Both the position numbers and the translations under genes were made by a program. Positions 47,738 through 56,794 of a stretch of DNA of 64,000 nt are shown in pieces. How positions within the stretch are numbered: the stretch's first letter is position 1; each line of letters starts with the position of its first letter. The notes beneath the pieces were generated by a model. The model did no database searches. It was given only the letters and a program-made list of their open reading frames with translations, and had not been told where the DNA came from. The DNA lies in contig NZ_JAINVV010000008.1 of NCBI RefSeq assembly GCF_019880585.1, forward strand, positions 558,001 through 622,000, read 5' to 3'. This DNA is from Sphingomonas colocasiae (GTDB lineage Bacteria > Pseudomonadota > Alphaproteobacteria > Sphingomonadales > Sphingomonadaceae).

Positions 47738-49484
47738 AGTCGCGCTATATGCTCGTTTTTCAAGCGATGCCCAGAAGGAAAGCAGTATCGACCAACAGCT
47801 GCGTTTGCTCCGCGAACGCGCGGCGAACGAGGGCTGGCAGATTGTCGCCGAATATTCGGACAAGGCGCTGTCGGGTTCCAACATGCTCCGTCCTGGCCTC
47901 AAAAATCTAGTCGAGGCGGCTCGCGCGAGGCAGTTCGATATTGTCCTGTCAGAGTCCATCGACCGCCTGAGCAGAGATCAGGGTGACATCGCGAACATGC
48001 ACAAGAGGTTCCGGCATTGGCGCATTTCAATAGTCACGCTGATCGAGGGGGAAGTGAACGAGCTTCATATCGGTCTGAAAGGGACGATGAGCGCCCTCTA
48101 TATCCGCGACCTCGCCCGCCGGACGCATCGCGGTTTGCAGGATCGCATTCTCAACGGCGAGAGCGCGGGCGGCCATGCCTATGGCTATGACATCGAACCG
48201 CAATTGGACTCGAAGGGCAAACGCATTGGCGGCAAGCATACGGTCAACATAAGCCAAGGCGCCATCGTAGTCCGCATCTTGGAAGAGTTTGCCAGCGGTA
48301 AGTCCGCGCCAAATATCTGCATTGATCTGAATGCCGAAGGCATACCCGGTCCTCGCGGTCGGCCTTGGTCACCATCGACGATCACGGGGAACCGCCAACG
48401 CGGAACGGGAATCCTCAACAACGAGCGATATATCGGCAAGCTCGTCTGGAACCGACAGCAATTTTCGACCGACCCCGACACGGGAAGGGGGAACGGTCGT
48501 CTGCGCGATGAATCCGAATGGATACGCGCCGACGCACCGCATCTGCGTATCGTGTCTGACGAACTATGGAGCCGGGTGAAGGAACGCCAGTTCGTGTTAG
48601 AACGCCTGCACCCACTGCGTTCGAACGGCAGGCCGAAATATCTTCTCTCATTCCTCCTCAAATGCGGGGAATGCGGCGGCGGCATGAACAAGATGTCCAC
48701 AACGCATATCGGTTGCGGCGCTTCGCGGAAGAAAGGCACCTGTCAAAATCGTCTGACGGTCAGCCAAAAGCGACTTGAAGAGGCCGTGCTTGATGCGCTG
48801 AGCGAGCGACTGGTGGACCCGAGATTGTGCGATGTCTTTTGCAAGGAATATATCGCGCACATCAATCGCATTCGCGCGCAAGTCGGTGACAGGCAGGCCG
48901 AAAGGCGTACGGAACTGGATCGGATTGAGCGTGATCTACAAAAGATGATCGAAGCCATTAAGCGCGGTGTCGATGCCGACCTTCTCAAGGTTGAAATGAA
49001 TGGCCTCCACGCACGCAAGCATGTGTTGCTTGCGGAGATGGACACAAAAATGAATGCGCCCGTGTTCATCCATCCGAACATGGCGAAACGCTATCATGAG
49101 GCAATCAACCAGCTCTTTGAGACTCTGAACGATCCCGAATATCGGACCATGTCGATTGAGGTGGTTCGCAGCCTAATCGAAAAGATCGTGATGACGCCAA
49201 ATGCCGACCGCTCGGCATTGGTCATCGATCTGCATGGCGATCTGGCGGGCATATTACAGATTGCCGCTGGACGCCCTCCGCAAACCGAAGAGGGCGCAAC
49301 AAGCCTGACGCTAGAAGAGCGGTCAGAAATTCGAGAGATTCAGCATCTTGCCAAAACGCTCATGAATCATGGTAATCTGGCACTGGCAGGGCTCGATGGC
49401 TTTATGCCGCCCCAGCCAACCGAGTCCTCGAGATTCGGTTCCAGCGCAATGAGTTGCGGCAAAATCCGACAGATCTTCAGATAG
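47730..49484 (+). CDS. large serine recombinase
   Basis: A 584-residue recombinase, probably the integrase/excisionase of this element. ATG 47730 is used because GGAGGACAGTC precedes it. The catalytic domain has YARFSSDAQKESSIDQQ (Ser11) and DIVLSESIDRLSRDQGDI. The recombinase domain follows at about 150-280, then a zinc ribbon (LLKCGECGGGM ... KKGTCQNR), and a C-terminal coiled coil. Large serine recombinases act without topological constraint on short att sites. It lies at the right end of the element, behind an SOS box. Confidence 0.93.
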   Translation: MLKVALYARFSSDAQKESSIDQQLRLLRERAANEGWQIVAEYSDKALSGSNMLRPGLKNLVEAARARQFDIVLSESIDRLSRDQGDIANMHKRFRHWRISIVTLIEGEVNELHIGLKGTMSALYIRDLARRTHRGLQDRILNGESAGGHAYGYDIEPQLDSKGKRIGGKHTVNISQGAIVVRILEEFASGKSAPNICIDLNAEGIPGPRGRPWSPSTITGNRQRGTGILNNERYIGKLVWNRQQFSTDPDTGRGNGRLRDESEWIRADAPHLRIVSDELWSRVKERQFVLERLHPLRSNGRPKYLLSFLLKCGECGGGMNKMSTTHIGCGASRKKGTCQNRLTVSQKRLEEAVLDALSERLVDPRLCDVFCKEYIAHINRIRAQVGDRQAERRTELDRIERDLQKMIEAIKRGVDADLLKVEMNGLHARKHVLLAEMDTKMNAPVFIHPNMAKRYHEAINQLFETLNDPEYRTMSIEVVRSLIEKIVMTPNADRSALVIDLHGDLAGILQIAAGRPPQTEEGATSLTLEERSEIREIQHLAKTLMNHGNLALAGLDGFMPPQPTESSRFGSSAMSCGKIRQIFR

Positions 49485-49647
49485 ACCCGGCTAGCCTCAG
49501 CTAGACCGGGTTTGACGGCTATTCTGTCAGGATTTCTGTTATGATTTGATGCGCTCGGGAGCCGACCGGAGTCGGTTATGAGTGTGAAAAACAAGAAGGT
49601 TGTGCTGACGCCTGCGATCATCGGCGCGATAAAATCTGTCAGGATTT
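49462..49647. repeat. repeated TCTGTCAGGATTT motif at the element's right end
   Basis: TCTGTCAGGATTT occurs at 49523-49535 and 49635-49647, and in inverse, one-base-shorter form (AAATCCGACAGAT) at 49462-49474 inside the recombinase 3' end. These are candidate recombinase-binding or attachment sequences. No copy was found at the left end. Confidence 0.45.
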
Positions 49648-49682
49648 GGGACCTGCTGACGCCGGGCCTGGCGATCGAGGCA

Positions 49683-49885
49683 TTCCCGAGACGCCCGATC
49701 TCGCGCTAGTCCAGATCAGGGCTGATTTCAAACAGCTGCAAAACGACCGCAACCCCTATTTTGCTGCCAAGGCTGCGTTTAGGGCCGTCGGTGTCCCGGT
49801 ACAAAGCGCACAGGCCGAGACCGTCGACATGCAGCCGTCCAATCTCGCCTATATGGCGAATAATCTCGCGCTCGCATCTTATCTG
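49683..49885 (+). pseudogene. remnant of an Argonaute PIWI domain
   Basis: About 65 residues read TPDLALVQIRADFKQLQNDR, NPYFAAKAAFRAVGVPVQSA and AYMANNLALASYL. This matches the conserved middle of prokaryotic Argonaute PIWI domains (LV-strand, N-P-Y-x-x-x-K-A, G-[IV]-P-V-Q, and N-x-A-L-A-x-Y). The frame loses similarity after ASYL and stops at 49913, and no start or MID/PAZ part precedes it. It is a decayed fragment at the border of the element and the catabolic cluster. Confidence 0.5.
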
Positions 49886-49911
49886 CGTCCTAGCCCTCGG
49901 CACCTCTCAGC

Positions 49912-50661
49912 CTAGGCCATAAACGCACCGCCATTCACATCGATTGTCGCCCCGGTCATGAACGCTGCGATCTCCGATGTCAGAAAGGATACGGTTCCTG
50001 CGAACTCGGCAGGATCGCCCGTCCGGCCGACGGGAATGCCGGCCAGCGCGGAGGAGCGGATATCAGGAGCGGCTTGATCGGCCATGTCGGTGGCGAAGCG
50101 GCCGGCAGCGATCGCGTTCACGGTGATGCCGCCGTCCGCCGTAACCATCGCGAGATAGCGGGTCAGGCCCAACAACCCGGCCTTGGTCGCGCTATAGGCC
50201 GCTTCGGCTGCAGGAATCCCTGTGCGGCCGGCGCGCGAGCCAACATTGACGATACGCCCCCATCTGCCCCGGCGCATATGCGGAATGACAGCGCGGGAGA
50301 GGAGGAAAGGTGCCGTGAGGTTGACCGCGAGCACCGCATTCCATTCGTCGAGCGTCAGCTCTGCAATCGACGCCGGACGATTGCCGCGCGATGTGCCGAA
50401 GCCGGCATTGTTGACCAGGATGTCGATCCGCCCATGGCGCGCCGCGACGTTCTCGACCATCGCCTCGATCGCAACCTCATCGCTCATCTCCGCTACCATC
50501 GCTTCAGCAGACATGCCGCAGGCCTTCAGCGCGGTAGCGACCGGCTCGGTGTTGCCTGAGCGGCCCACGCAGACGACGTGATGGCCATCCGCCGCGAGCC
50601 GTTCTGCGGTCGCCCTGCCCAACCCCTTTGCCGCGCCGGTGACGATGGCGACACGCTGCAT
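49912..50661 (-). CDS. SDR family oxidoreductase
   Basis: A 249-residue NAD(P)-dependent dehydrogenase/reductase. It has the cofactor motif TGAAKGLG, the NNAG strand (ILVNNAGF), the catalytic Ser in VNVGSRAG and the YSATK dyad. It is the last gene of a minus-strand operon behind the dioxygenase and enoyl-CoA hydratase (12-bp gap). It likely oxidises a beta-hydroxyacyl or an aromatic/alicyclic alcohol. Confidence 0.92.
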   Translation of the reverse strand: MQRVAIVTGAAKGLGRATAERLAADGHHVVCVGRSGNTEPVATALKACGMSAEAMVAEMSDEVAIEAMVENVAARHGRIDILVNNAGFGTSRGNRPASIAELTLDEWNAVLAVNLTAPFLLSRAVIPHMRRGRWGRIVNVGSRAGRTGIPAAEAAYSATKAGLLGLTRYLAMVTADGGITVNAIAAGRFATDMADQAAPDIRSSALAGIPVGRTGDPAEFAGTVSFLTSEIAAFMTGATIDVNGGAFMA

Positions 50662-50673
50662 GCGCCCCTCCTG

Positions 50674-51423
50674 CTATGCCTTGCGACCAACATGATCGAA
50701 CTGGAGATTCCCAGGCGCGGTGCCGAGATTGCGGCCGGCGGCGAACGCTCGCTCGAACTTCAGCGACTCGCCGAGCGGACGCATGCTGTTGCCATCGATC
50801 AGCGCCTTGGTGGGCGCGGCGATGCCTGGCGCGCCGCTGACGATCATGCGGGCCATCGCGCGGGCAGCTTCGAGCAGTTCAGCATCGGGCACCACGCGGT
50901 TGACCAGCCCCCAATCCGCCGCTTCGCGGGCATGCAGCGGTCGGCCGGTCAGTTCCAGCTCCTTCGCGCGATAGATGCCGATCGCCCGATGAAGCCGGGC
51001 GCTGAGTCCCCAGCCGGGGAGCAGACCGACGCGAGAATGCGTATCGACGAAGCGTGTGCTCTCCGCCGCGATGATGAGGTCGCAGGCGACGGTGATCTCG
51101 AACCCGCCGGTCGCCACCGCGCCCTGCACCGCCGCGATCACCGGGCCGCGCCAGTTGGCGATCGTCTCGGAGGGCGTGAAGCCGTCGATAGCGCCGGCCC
51201 CGCCGCTCTTGAGCATATCCACGTCCAGCCCGGCGCAGAAATTGCGGCCGCGCCCGGTAAGGATCACCACCTCGATGCCCGATTCTGCATCGAGCGCGGC
51301 CATAGCCGCGTCGAACTCGGCCAACATCTGGGGCAGGATCGCATTCATCCGCTGCGGCCGGTTGAAGGCGACGATCGCGAAGCCATCACTCCGTTCGATC
51401 TCGATAAGTTCGTAGCGGTCCAT
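50674..51423 (-). CDS. enoyl-CoA hydratase/isomerase family protein
   Basis: A 249-residue crotonase-fold enzyme. The two oxyanion-hole segments are visible: ILTGRGRNFCAGLDV and VQGAVATGGFEITVACD. Adding water to, or isomerising, an enoyl-CoA is the expected activity. It is sandwiched between the dioxygenase (2-bp gap) and an SDR, suggesting a beta-oxidation-like step after ring cleavage. Confidence 0.9.
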   Translation of the reverse strand: MDRYELIEIERSDGFAIVAFNRPQRMNAILPQMLAEFDAAMAALDAESGIEVVILTGRGRNFCAGLDVDMLKSGGAGAIDGFTPSETIANWRGPVIAAVQGAVATGGFEITVACDLIIAAESTRFVDTHSRVGLLPGWGLSARLHRAIGIYRAKELELTGRPLHAREAADWGLVNRVVPDAELLEAARAMARMIVSGAPGIAAPTKALIDGNSMRPLGESLKFERAFAAGRNLGTAPGNLQFDHVGRKA

Positions 51424-51425
51424 TT

Positions 51426-52463
51426 CTAAGGCTGCGCGATCAGGAAGGTCTTGGACGAGTTGAAGATCCAGGTGTCGACGAAACCGGTTTCATCCGCCTT
51501 TCGTCCCAATGCGTTGAGCGCGCCGGCGAGGCACATCCAGTTGAGCACTTCCTGTTGCCCGCTCTCCTCGATCGCCGCCGCGGGATAATTGCGCCAGGTC
51601 GCGTAATCGCCCGCGGCCAGCGCATCGTAAAGCAGCCGGTCGGCGGGCGTATCGGGATAGAGAAAATGGTGCTTGGCGGTCAGGAAAGCGTGTGACCAGC
51701 CCGACGAGGCAACGATCGCGACACGATAGGGCGATGCAGCGAGAATGCGGGCGGTCTCTGCGCCCATGTCGAACAGCCGCCATGGCACGGGCGCGGGCGG
51801 ATCGAGATCCTCGGGCGCCAACACCTTGTCGAACTGCGGCAATCCGCCGCGCTGGCAGATGACGTGGCGCCCATAGCAATTCACCGATATCGGCAGGATC
51901 GGATAGCCGAACCCTTGCCGATCATAATCGAGATAGAAGATCGCGTTGGTAAAGGCGTGGCCCAGATTATGGTGTAGCGGCTTGTAGGAGTAAGCGGTGT
52001 CGAAGCCGGCGCTGATCAGCTCGCTGGCCAGCCAGCGCCCTTCTTTGGCAACGCCGGGGACGACGAATTCCTTGTCCTGCGGTTCACCCCAAACATTCCC
52101 TGCCGGGATGTTGAAGCGGAATTCGGGATGGGCGTTGACGCAATAGGGCGGGATCACATCCTCGGTGAAATTCTCATACTGGTCGTCTCCCCACATCAGC
52201 ACGAAATCGGGTTTGAACGCATCGAGCGCAGCACGCGTGCGGCGCATCCAGTCGACCAACTGGTCGCGATGCCGTGCCGCCGCCGCCGTGCCGTCGTCGT
52301 CGGCCCACTCGGCACGCATCTCCGCCGGCCAGTTCACGGGATCGCGAAGCTGCGCCGGAAGGGCTGGATTTTGCAACATTCGTTTTAGAATGCCTGACAT
52401 GCGTTCGTCTTGACCGAGAAGCGGCGGATAGTGACTGATTCCTAGAGCCAATATTTCAGCCAT
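51426..52463 (-). CDS. class III extradiol ring-cleavage dioxygenase (LigB type)
   Basis: A 345-residue protein of the LigB superfamily of Fe(II) dioxygenases, which cleave catecholic rings next to the hydroxyls. The N-terminal GISHYPPLLG holds the ligand His11; the middle has KPLHHNLGHAF (His164/165 and His169). PDFVLMWGDDQYENF and VAIVASSGWSHAFL are further fold markers. It starts the operon and is divergent from the SnoaL/FAD monooxygenase pair. Confidence 0.85.
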   Translation of the reverse strand: MAEILALGISHYPPLLGQDERMSGILKRMLQNPALPAQLRDPVNWPAEMRAEWADDDGTAAAARHRDQLVDWMRRTRAALDAFKPDFVLMWGDDQYENFTEDVIPPYCVNAHPEFRFNIPAGNVWGEPQDKEFVVPGVAKEGRWLASELISAGFDTAYSYKPLHHNLGHAFTNAIFYLDYDRQGFGYPILPISVNCYGRHVICQRGGLPQFDKVLAPEDLDPPAPVPWRLFDMGAETARILAASPYRVAIVASSGWSHAFLTAKHHFLYPDTPADRLLYDALAAGDYATWRNYPAAAIEESGQQEVLNWMCLAGALNALGRKADETGFVDTWIFNSSKTFLIAQP

Positions 52464-52540
52464 CGCTCAACTCTCCCGGAATATTTGCGTTTCAGAGCCG
52501 CAGCGAGTCTCGCCGGCAGTCCTCAATTGCATATTCGTAT

Positions 52541-52555
52541 AAAACGATCGCTTTG
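52541..52555. promoter_or_regulatory. TetR operator-like site in the divergent promoter
   Basis: AAAACGATCGCTTTG contains the core CGATCG with A/T flanks and resembles AAAACGTTCGTTTG at 61917-61930, the other divergent promoter in this cluster. Both could be bound by the TetR regulator encoded at 54407. Confidence 0.4.
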
Positions 52556-52611
52556 CAAATTTTTTCGTGTCAGAACGGTCGCATTAAACCGCGAACGAAG
52601 GGAGGATCGCC

Positions 52612-53127
52612 ATGAACCGCGACCCGGTGCTCGATGAGGCGATCGCCGCCTATGCGAGCCGCGACACCGTTTCGAATGCCCAGAGATCCGCACTCGAAAC
52701 ACTCGCCAAATGGCACAACGCGATCGGCGCCAAGGATCTGGAGGTGCTGCGCGGCATGATGGACGCCGGGATCGTGATCGAGCTGCCGTTCAACGAATCC
52801 GGCAAAACCGATCGCGAATCCTATCGTGTCTATTCGGGAATCGAACAATGCTGCGCATTCTGGACGTCGGCGTTCGCCGCCGAGGGCGTCATTCACGGCA
52901 TTTCCGAGGTCGACTTGACCGTGGACGGCGCAGGAGCACGGATCTTCTTCGAATGCCGCGGCCACCTGACCATGGCCAACGGGCGCGACTACCGGAACCG
53001 CTATGTGATGCGGATGGACCTGTGCGACGGCCGCGTCCTGCGCTGCAAGGAATATTACAACCCGATCCAGTCGGCCTATGCATTCGGAAGACCGATCGCC
53101 GGGCAATTCATGCTCGACCGGCTTTGA
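52612..53127 (+). CDS. SnoaL/NTF2-like protein
   Basis: A 171-residue protein of the NTF2-like fold. LAKWHNAIGAKDLEVLRGMMD and the strand GHLTMANGRDYRNRYVMRMDL are typical. Members act as isomerases, dehydratases or hydrolases on cyclic substrates. Paired with the FAD monooxygenase 13 bp downstream, so it may act on a hydroxylated product. Confidence 0.8.
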   Translation: MNRDPVLDEAIAAYASRDTVSNAQRSALETLAKWHNAIGAKDLEVLRGMMDAGIVIELPFNESGKTDRESYRVYSGIEQCCAFWTSAFAAEGVIHGISEVDLTVDGAGARIFFECRGHLTMANGRDYRNRYVMRMDLCDGRVLRCKEYYNPIQSAYAFGRPIAGQFMLDRL

Positions 53128-53140
53128 ACGGGATGCACCG

Positions 53141-54328
53141 ATGAGCGTGGCGATCGTCGGCGGCGGGCCGGTCGGCCTGATGTGTGCGCTCGGACTGGCG
53201 CGTCAGGGCATCGCGGTCGATCTGTTCGAGGCCGAGGCGGATATCGTCTATTCGCCGCGCGCGATCGGCTATGCTTGGCCGATCCTGCAGGCGCTGCGCG
53301 CGCACGGCTTGCTGGACGACATGATCGCGGCAGGCAGCATCGAGCATGAACGCTGCTGGCGCGTCCTGGCGAGCAGCGAAACAATCGTGTTCGATCACAG
53401 CGCTGTAGCGGACGATACCGACACGCCCTTCTCGCTGACGCTAGGGCAGCATCTGCTGGCGCGCGTGCTGCTAAACCATCTCGAGCGCAAGCCGAGCGCC
53501 CGCATCCATTGGAACAGCCGGGTTTCGAGCGTTTCGCAATGCGGCGATCACGTGGAACTGACGATCGAGCGCGGCGACGGCGTGGAAACCATGGATGCCG
53601 CCTGGACGATCGGCACGGATGGCGGGCGCAGCACGGTTCGCAGATCGATCGGACTTCCGATGGAGGGGTTCACCTGGGACCGCCGCTTCGTCGCGACCGA
53701 CATCCATTATGACTTCGCCGCGCACGGCTGGCGGTCCTGCTATCTGATCGACCCGGTCCACGGCGCGGTGGTCTATCAGTTGAATGAGCCGGGCCTGTGG
53801 CGCTTCACCTATGCCGAAGACCGCGCCCTGCCGGTGGAAGGCGCGCTCGACCGGATGCCGGCGTTCCTGCGCGCCGCGCTTCCCGGCGACGAAGCATATG
53901 CGCTTCAGAATTTCTCACCCTACAATATGCACCAGCGCACCGCGCCGCGCTACCGGCAGGGACGTGTGCTGCTGGCCGGAGATGCGGCGCATCTGACCAA
54001 CCCCACCAGCGGCTTCGGTTTGATGGGCGGCCTGTATGATGCGTTTCTGCTCGTCGAAGCGCTCGGCGCGGTCGTTCGCGGCGAGATCGGCGAGGAGGTG
54101 CTCGACCGATATGCGACCGCGCGGCGGAACGTGTTTCTCGACGTCATCTCCCCGGTCTCGATCGAGAGTCTGCGGCTCTGCTTCGATTCGACGAACCCGG
54201 AGCGGCTGGCATGGGATATCGCGCAATTGCGCGAGCGCATCGCGACGCCGGCGCGAATGCGCGCGTCGCTATGGGTTCCCGCAGCGCTGGAAACGCCGTC
54301 GCTCTTGACCGGCCGAACATATGTGTAG
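53141..54328 (+). CDS. FAD-dependent monooxygenase
   Basis: A 395-residue flavoprotein hydroxylase of the PHBH/UbiH group. It has the dinucleotide motif VAIVGGGPVGLMCALGLARQ and the second FAD-motif GDAAHLTNPTSGFGLMGG. It probably hydroxylates an aromatic ring with NAD(P)H and O2, giving a catechol that the divergent extradiol dioxygenase could open. The start at 53141 follows the SnoaL gene. Confidence 0.92.
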   Translation: MSVAIVGGGPVGLMCALGLARQGIAVDLFEAEADIVYSPRAIGYAWPILQALRAHGLLDDMIAAGSIEHERCWRVLASSETIVFDHSAVADDTDTPFSLTLGQHLLARVLLNHLERKPSARIHWNSRVSSVSQCGDHVELTIERGDGVETMDAAWTIGTDGGRSTVRRSIGLPMEGFTWDRRFVATDIHYDFAAHGWRSCYLIDPVHGAVVYQLNEPGLWRFTYAEDRALPVEGALDRMPAFLRAALPGDEAYALQNFSPYNMHQRTAPRYRQGRVLLAGDAAHLTNPTSGFGLMGGLYDAFLLVEALGAVVRGEIGEEVLDRYATARRNVFLDVISPVSIESLRLCFDSTNPERLAWDIAQLRERIATPARMRASLWVPAALETPSLLTGRTYV

Positions 54329-54406
54329 CCTGGCGGGCTGGAACAATCGACTAACAATATCATCCTGCTACTACACTTTCCCGGCTTTTGGGATTAGCAA
54401 CTCCAT

Positions 54407-55126
54407 ATGAAACAGACCCTCGATACGCGGACCAGAATCAAACTCGCCGCTCGCAAGCTGTTTGCGGAGAAAGGCGTCGAGGCGGGCACGGTCCGTGACA
54501 TCGTGGCCGCGGCGGGCGCGAAGAATGGCGGGTCTCTCAATTATTATTTCGGCTCGAAGGACGGGCTCGTCGCGGAACTGGTATCCGACGTGCTGCGCGC
54601 CTCCACGGAAGGCTGGCTCAAGGCGCTCAGCGACCTGGATCGCGACGGCGGCCCCAAATCCGTCCGCGACGTCATACAGGTGATGGTGTTCGGTTCGATG
54701 GATAGCTACTTCAGCGACCCCGAACCGAACTCCGCGCGTTTCCTGGCCAGCGTGCTGTTTACCCGACGGCGCATGGTGCGCGACTTGATGCAGCGCCTTG
54801 ACTACCTCGTGTTTCAACGGCTGTTAAAACATATCGCAGAATTGCGGCCCGACATTCCGGCAGAGGTCATGCGCCAACGCCTGATCTTCCTGGCCTGGTA
54901 CGTGATATCGGTCCAGGCGGCGCTGGAAGCCAGCATCGCAACCGGTCGAAAGAGCCGCGAATGGAGCGAATTCGATCCATTGGTCAATCTGGTCGACACC
55001 GCCACAGGCATGATCGAGGCCCCGATTTCCGACGCCTCGCAAATCCCGGCAAGGCGCCGTAATGCCGCTATGCCCAAGCGGCGATCCGCCGCATCCGCCA
55101 AGAAGCAAGCGGCAGCCGCCGAATGA
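54407..55126 (+). CDS. TetR family transcriptional regulator
   Basis: A 239-residue repressor. The helix-turn-helix is seen in RIKLAARKLFAEKGVEAGTVRDIVAAAGAK and SLNYYFGSKDGLVAELV. The C-terminus is Arg/Lys-rich with Ala-rich runs. It lies between the FAD monooxygenase and a GntR regulator and probably controls the divergent catabolic operons. Confidence 0.9.
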   Translation: MKQTLDTRTRIKLAARKLFAEKGVEAGTVRDIVAAAGAKNGGSLNYYFGSKDGLVAELVSDVLRASTEGWLKALSDLDRDGGPKSVRDVIQVMVFGSMDSYFSDPEPNSARFLASVLFTRRRMVRDLMQRLDYLVFQRLLKHIAELRPDIPAEVMRQRLIFLAWYVISVQAALEASIATGRKSREWSEFDPLVNLVDTATGMIEAPISDASQIPARRRNAAMPKRRSAASAKKQAAAAE

Positions 55127-55177
55127 CGCGCGTGCCGATCAGACCGCTCAGCGTCGCCATTTGAAGCAGGAAGCAGC

Positions 55178-55909
55178 ATGGCCGCACGTCTTTTTGTGAA
55201 TGTCTGCGCCAGCATTCGCCACGACATCAGAAACGGCAAGCTGAAGCCGGGAGACAAGCTGCCGTCTGAACGCGAACTGGCCGAAACGCTGGGCGTTGGA
55301 CGCCCGGTCGTGCGGGAAGCTTTGCGATCGCTGGAAGAGGCGGGCATCCTGCAGTTCCGCCGCGGCATCACCGGCGGCGCTTTCGTGAGCAGCGGCGACA
55401 CGCGCACCGTCACGCGGTCGATCACCGACCTCATCTTTCTGGGCGCGATCTCACTCGACAACATCACCGAGGCGCGCACCTGCCTGTTGCGTTTCGCCGC
55501 CGAACTGGCCGCCGAACGCGGCACGGACGCGGATTTCGATGCGCTGGAAGCCAATATCGATGAAGCCGTCGCCCGTCGGGACGAGATCGACCTGCACGAG
55601 AAAGTGCGGCTGGTTGGCTCGTTCCACGACCATCTGGGGCGTGCCGCGCACAATGAAGCGCTGGTTCTGCTGATCCACTCGGTGACCGAGGTGGTGGCGC
55701 AGATTCTGCTGAAGACCCAGCCCGAGGTTTACGATCTGGTCATCGAATCTCGCCGCCGCCTGGTCACGCACCTGCGCGCGCGGGACCGGGAGGCCGCGGC
55801 GGCGGAAGTGACCGCACATCAGGCGGAACTCCATGCCAAGGTGGTGGACCGGGCGCGCCAGCTCCACACGCTCGACCTGACGGAGACACCGACTGCCGTC
55901 TCGAGCTAA
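55178..55909 (+). CDS. GntR/FadR family transcriptional regulator
   Basis: A 243-residue regulator. The winged HTH reads KLKPGDKLPSERELAETLGVGRPVVREALRSLEEAGILQ, with RRGITGGAFV, and is followed by an FCD (FadR C-terminal) helical domain. Acyl-CoA or organic-acid ligands are typical. It sits next to the TetR gene, so two regulators control this cluster. Confidence 0.92.
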   Translation: MAARLFVNVCASIRHDIRNGKLKPGDKLPSERELAETLGVGRPVVREALRSLEEAGILQFRRGITGGAFVSSGDTRTVTRSITDLIFLGAISLDNITEARTCLLRFAAELAAERGTDADFDALEANIDEAVARRDEIDLHEKVRLVGSFHDHLGRAAHNEALVLLIHSVTEVVAQILLKTQPEVYDLVIESRRRLVTHLRARDREAAAAEVTAHQAELHAKVVDRARQLHTLDLTETPTAVSS

Positions 55910-56017
55910 CAGGGCGCTGTCAGCAAAACACCGGTTGAAACGCTTGTATAAATCTGCTTCATTTCCCGCCTGATGGCACGCCGCATGGCAGGCGGCTGCG
56001 GGAGAGGAAATGCAGCT

Positions 56018-56794
56018 ATGATCGACACCGATCGCCCCGCGATACCCGCCGCAACACTGGTGCTGTTTCATGAAACGGATGATGGTCCGGCGCAGCATCT
56101 CATGATCGAGCGCGCGGCGCGCATGGCGTTCGCCGCAGGAGCGCTGGTGTTTCCCGGCGGCCGGATTGATGCCGAAGATCATGCACTGGCGGCGGCAGGG
56201 GATCGCACGACCGGCGGCGGCGGCGACCCAGACGAGCGTGCGGCGCGGATCGCTGCGATCCGCGAAACGGTCGAGGAAACCGGGGTTACGGTCGGCTTCG
56301 ACACGATCCCCGACGCCTCGATCATCGCTGAATGGCGGCAAAGCCTGAAAGCGGGAAAGCCGTTCGCCGACCTGCTGCAGGCCGAAGGCATAACCATCGA
56401 CCTCGATGCACTGGAGCCGTTCGCGCGCTGGTGTCCCAATCTGGGCGAGTATCGCCGTTTCGATACGCGGTTCTACATAGCCCGCCTACGGCACAAGCCC
56501 GAGATCGTCACAGATGCCGATGAGGCTGCCAGCCATCACTGGATCACTGCCGCAGAAGCGATCGATGCGGCTTCGGCGGGCAGCTTGCAGATCATCTTTC
56601 CCACACTGCGCAATCTGGAGCGGCTGGCGCGATGCGACCGGTATGTCGCCGCCGTCGCGCATGCGCGATCGACCCGGTCGCAGATCATATCGCCCGAGAT
56701 CAGGGATGCGGACGGCGATCGCTGGCTCTGCATCCCGCAAGATGCCGGCTACCCTGTCACCCGTGTGCGCCTGTCCGAAGTCACCGGGCCGTGA
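56018..56794 (+). CDS. NUDIX hydrolase
   Basis: A 258-residue NUDIX enzyme. FPGGRIDAEDHALAAAGDR...AIRETVEETGV matches the Nudix box with an insertion between the Gly-Gly and the REUXEEXGU part, as in NUDT19/CoA-diphosphatase-like members. It could recycle CoA or dinucleotides. The GTGA overlap with the GST gene places it at the head of a four-gene plus-strand operon. Confidence 0.88.
   Translation: MIDTDRPAIPAATLVLFHETDDGPAQHLMIERAARMAFAAGALVFPGGRIDAEDHALAAAGDRTTGGGGDPDERAARIAAIRETVEETGVTVGFDTIPDASIIAEWRQSLKAGKPFADLLQAEGITIDLDALEPFARWCPNLGEYRRFDTRFYIARLRHKPEIVTDADEAASHHWITAAEAIDAASAGSLQIIFPTLRNLERLARCDRYVAAVAHARSTRSQIISPEIRDADGDRWLCIPQDAGYPVTRVRLSEVTGP

Noticed and set aside
49578-49709. A 43-codon frame starting MSVKNKKVVLTPAIIG
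   Set aside because: It is short, lies between the two repeat copies at the element end and has no support beyond its ATG.
32417-49915. A duplicated tRNA-Gln 3' end as attR
   Set aside because: I looked for TTCGAATCCTGCCGCCCC near the right end and did not see it, so no tRNA-based att pair is claimed.
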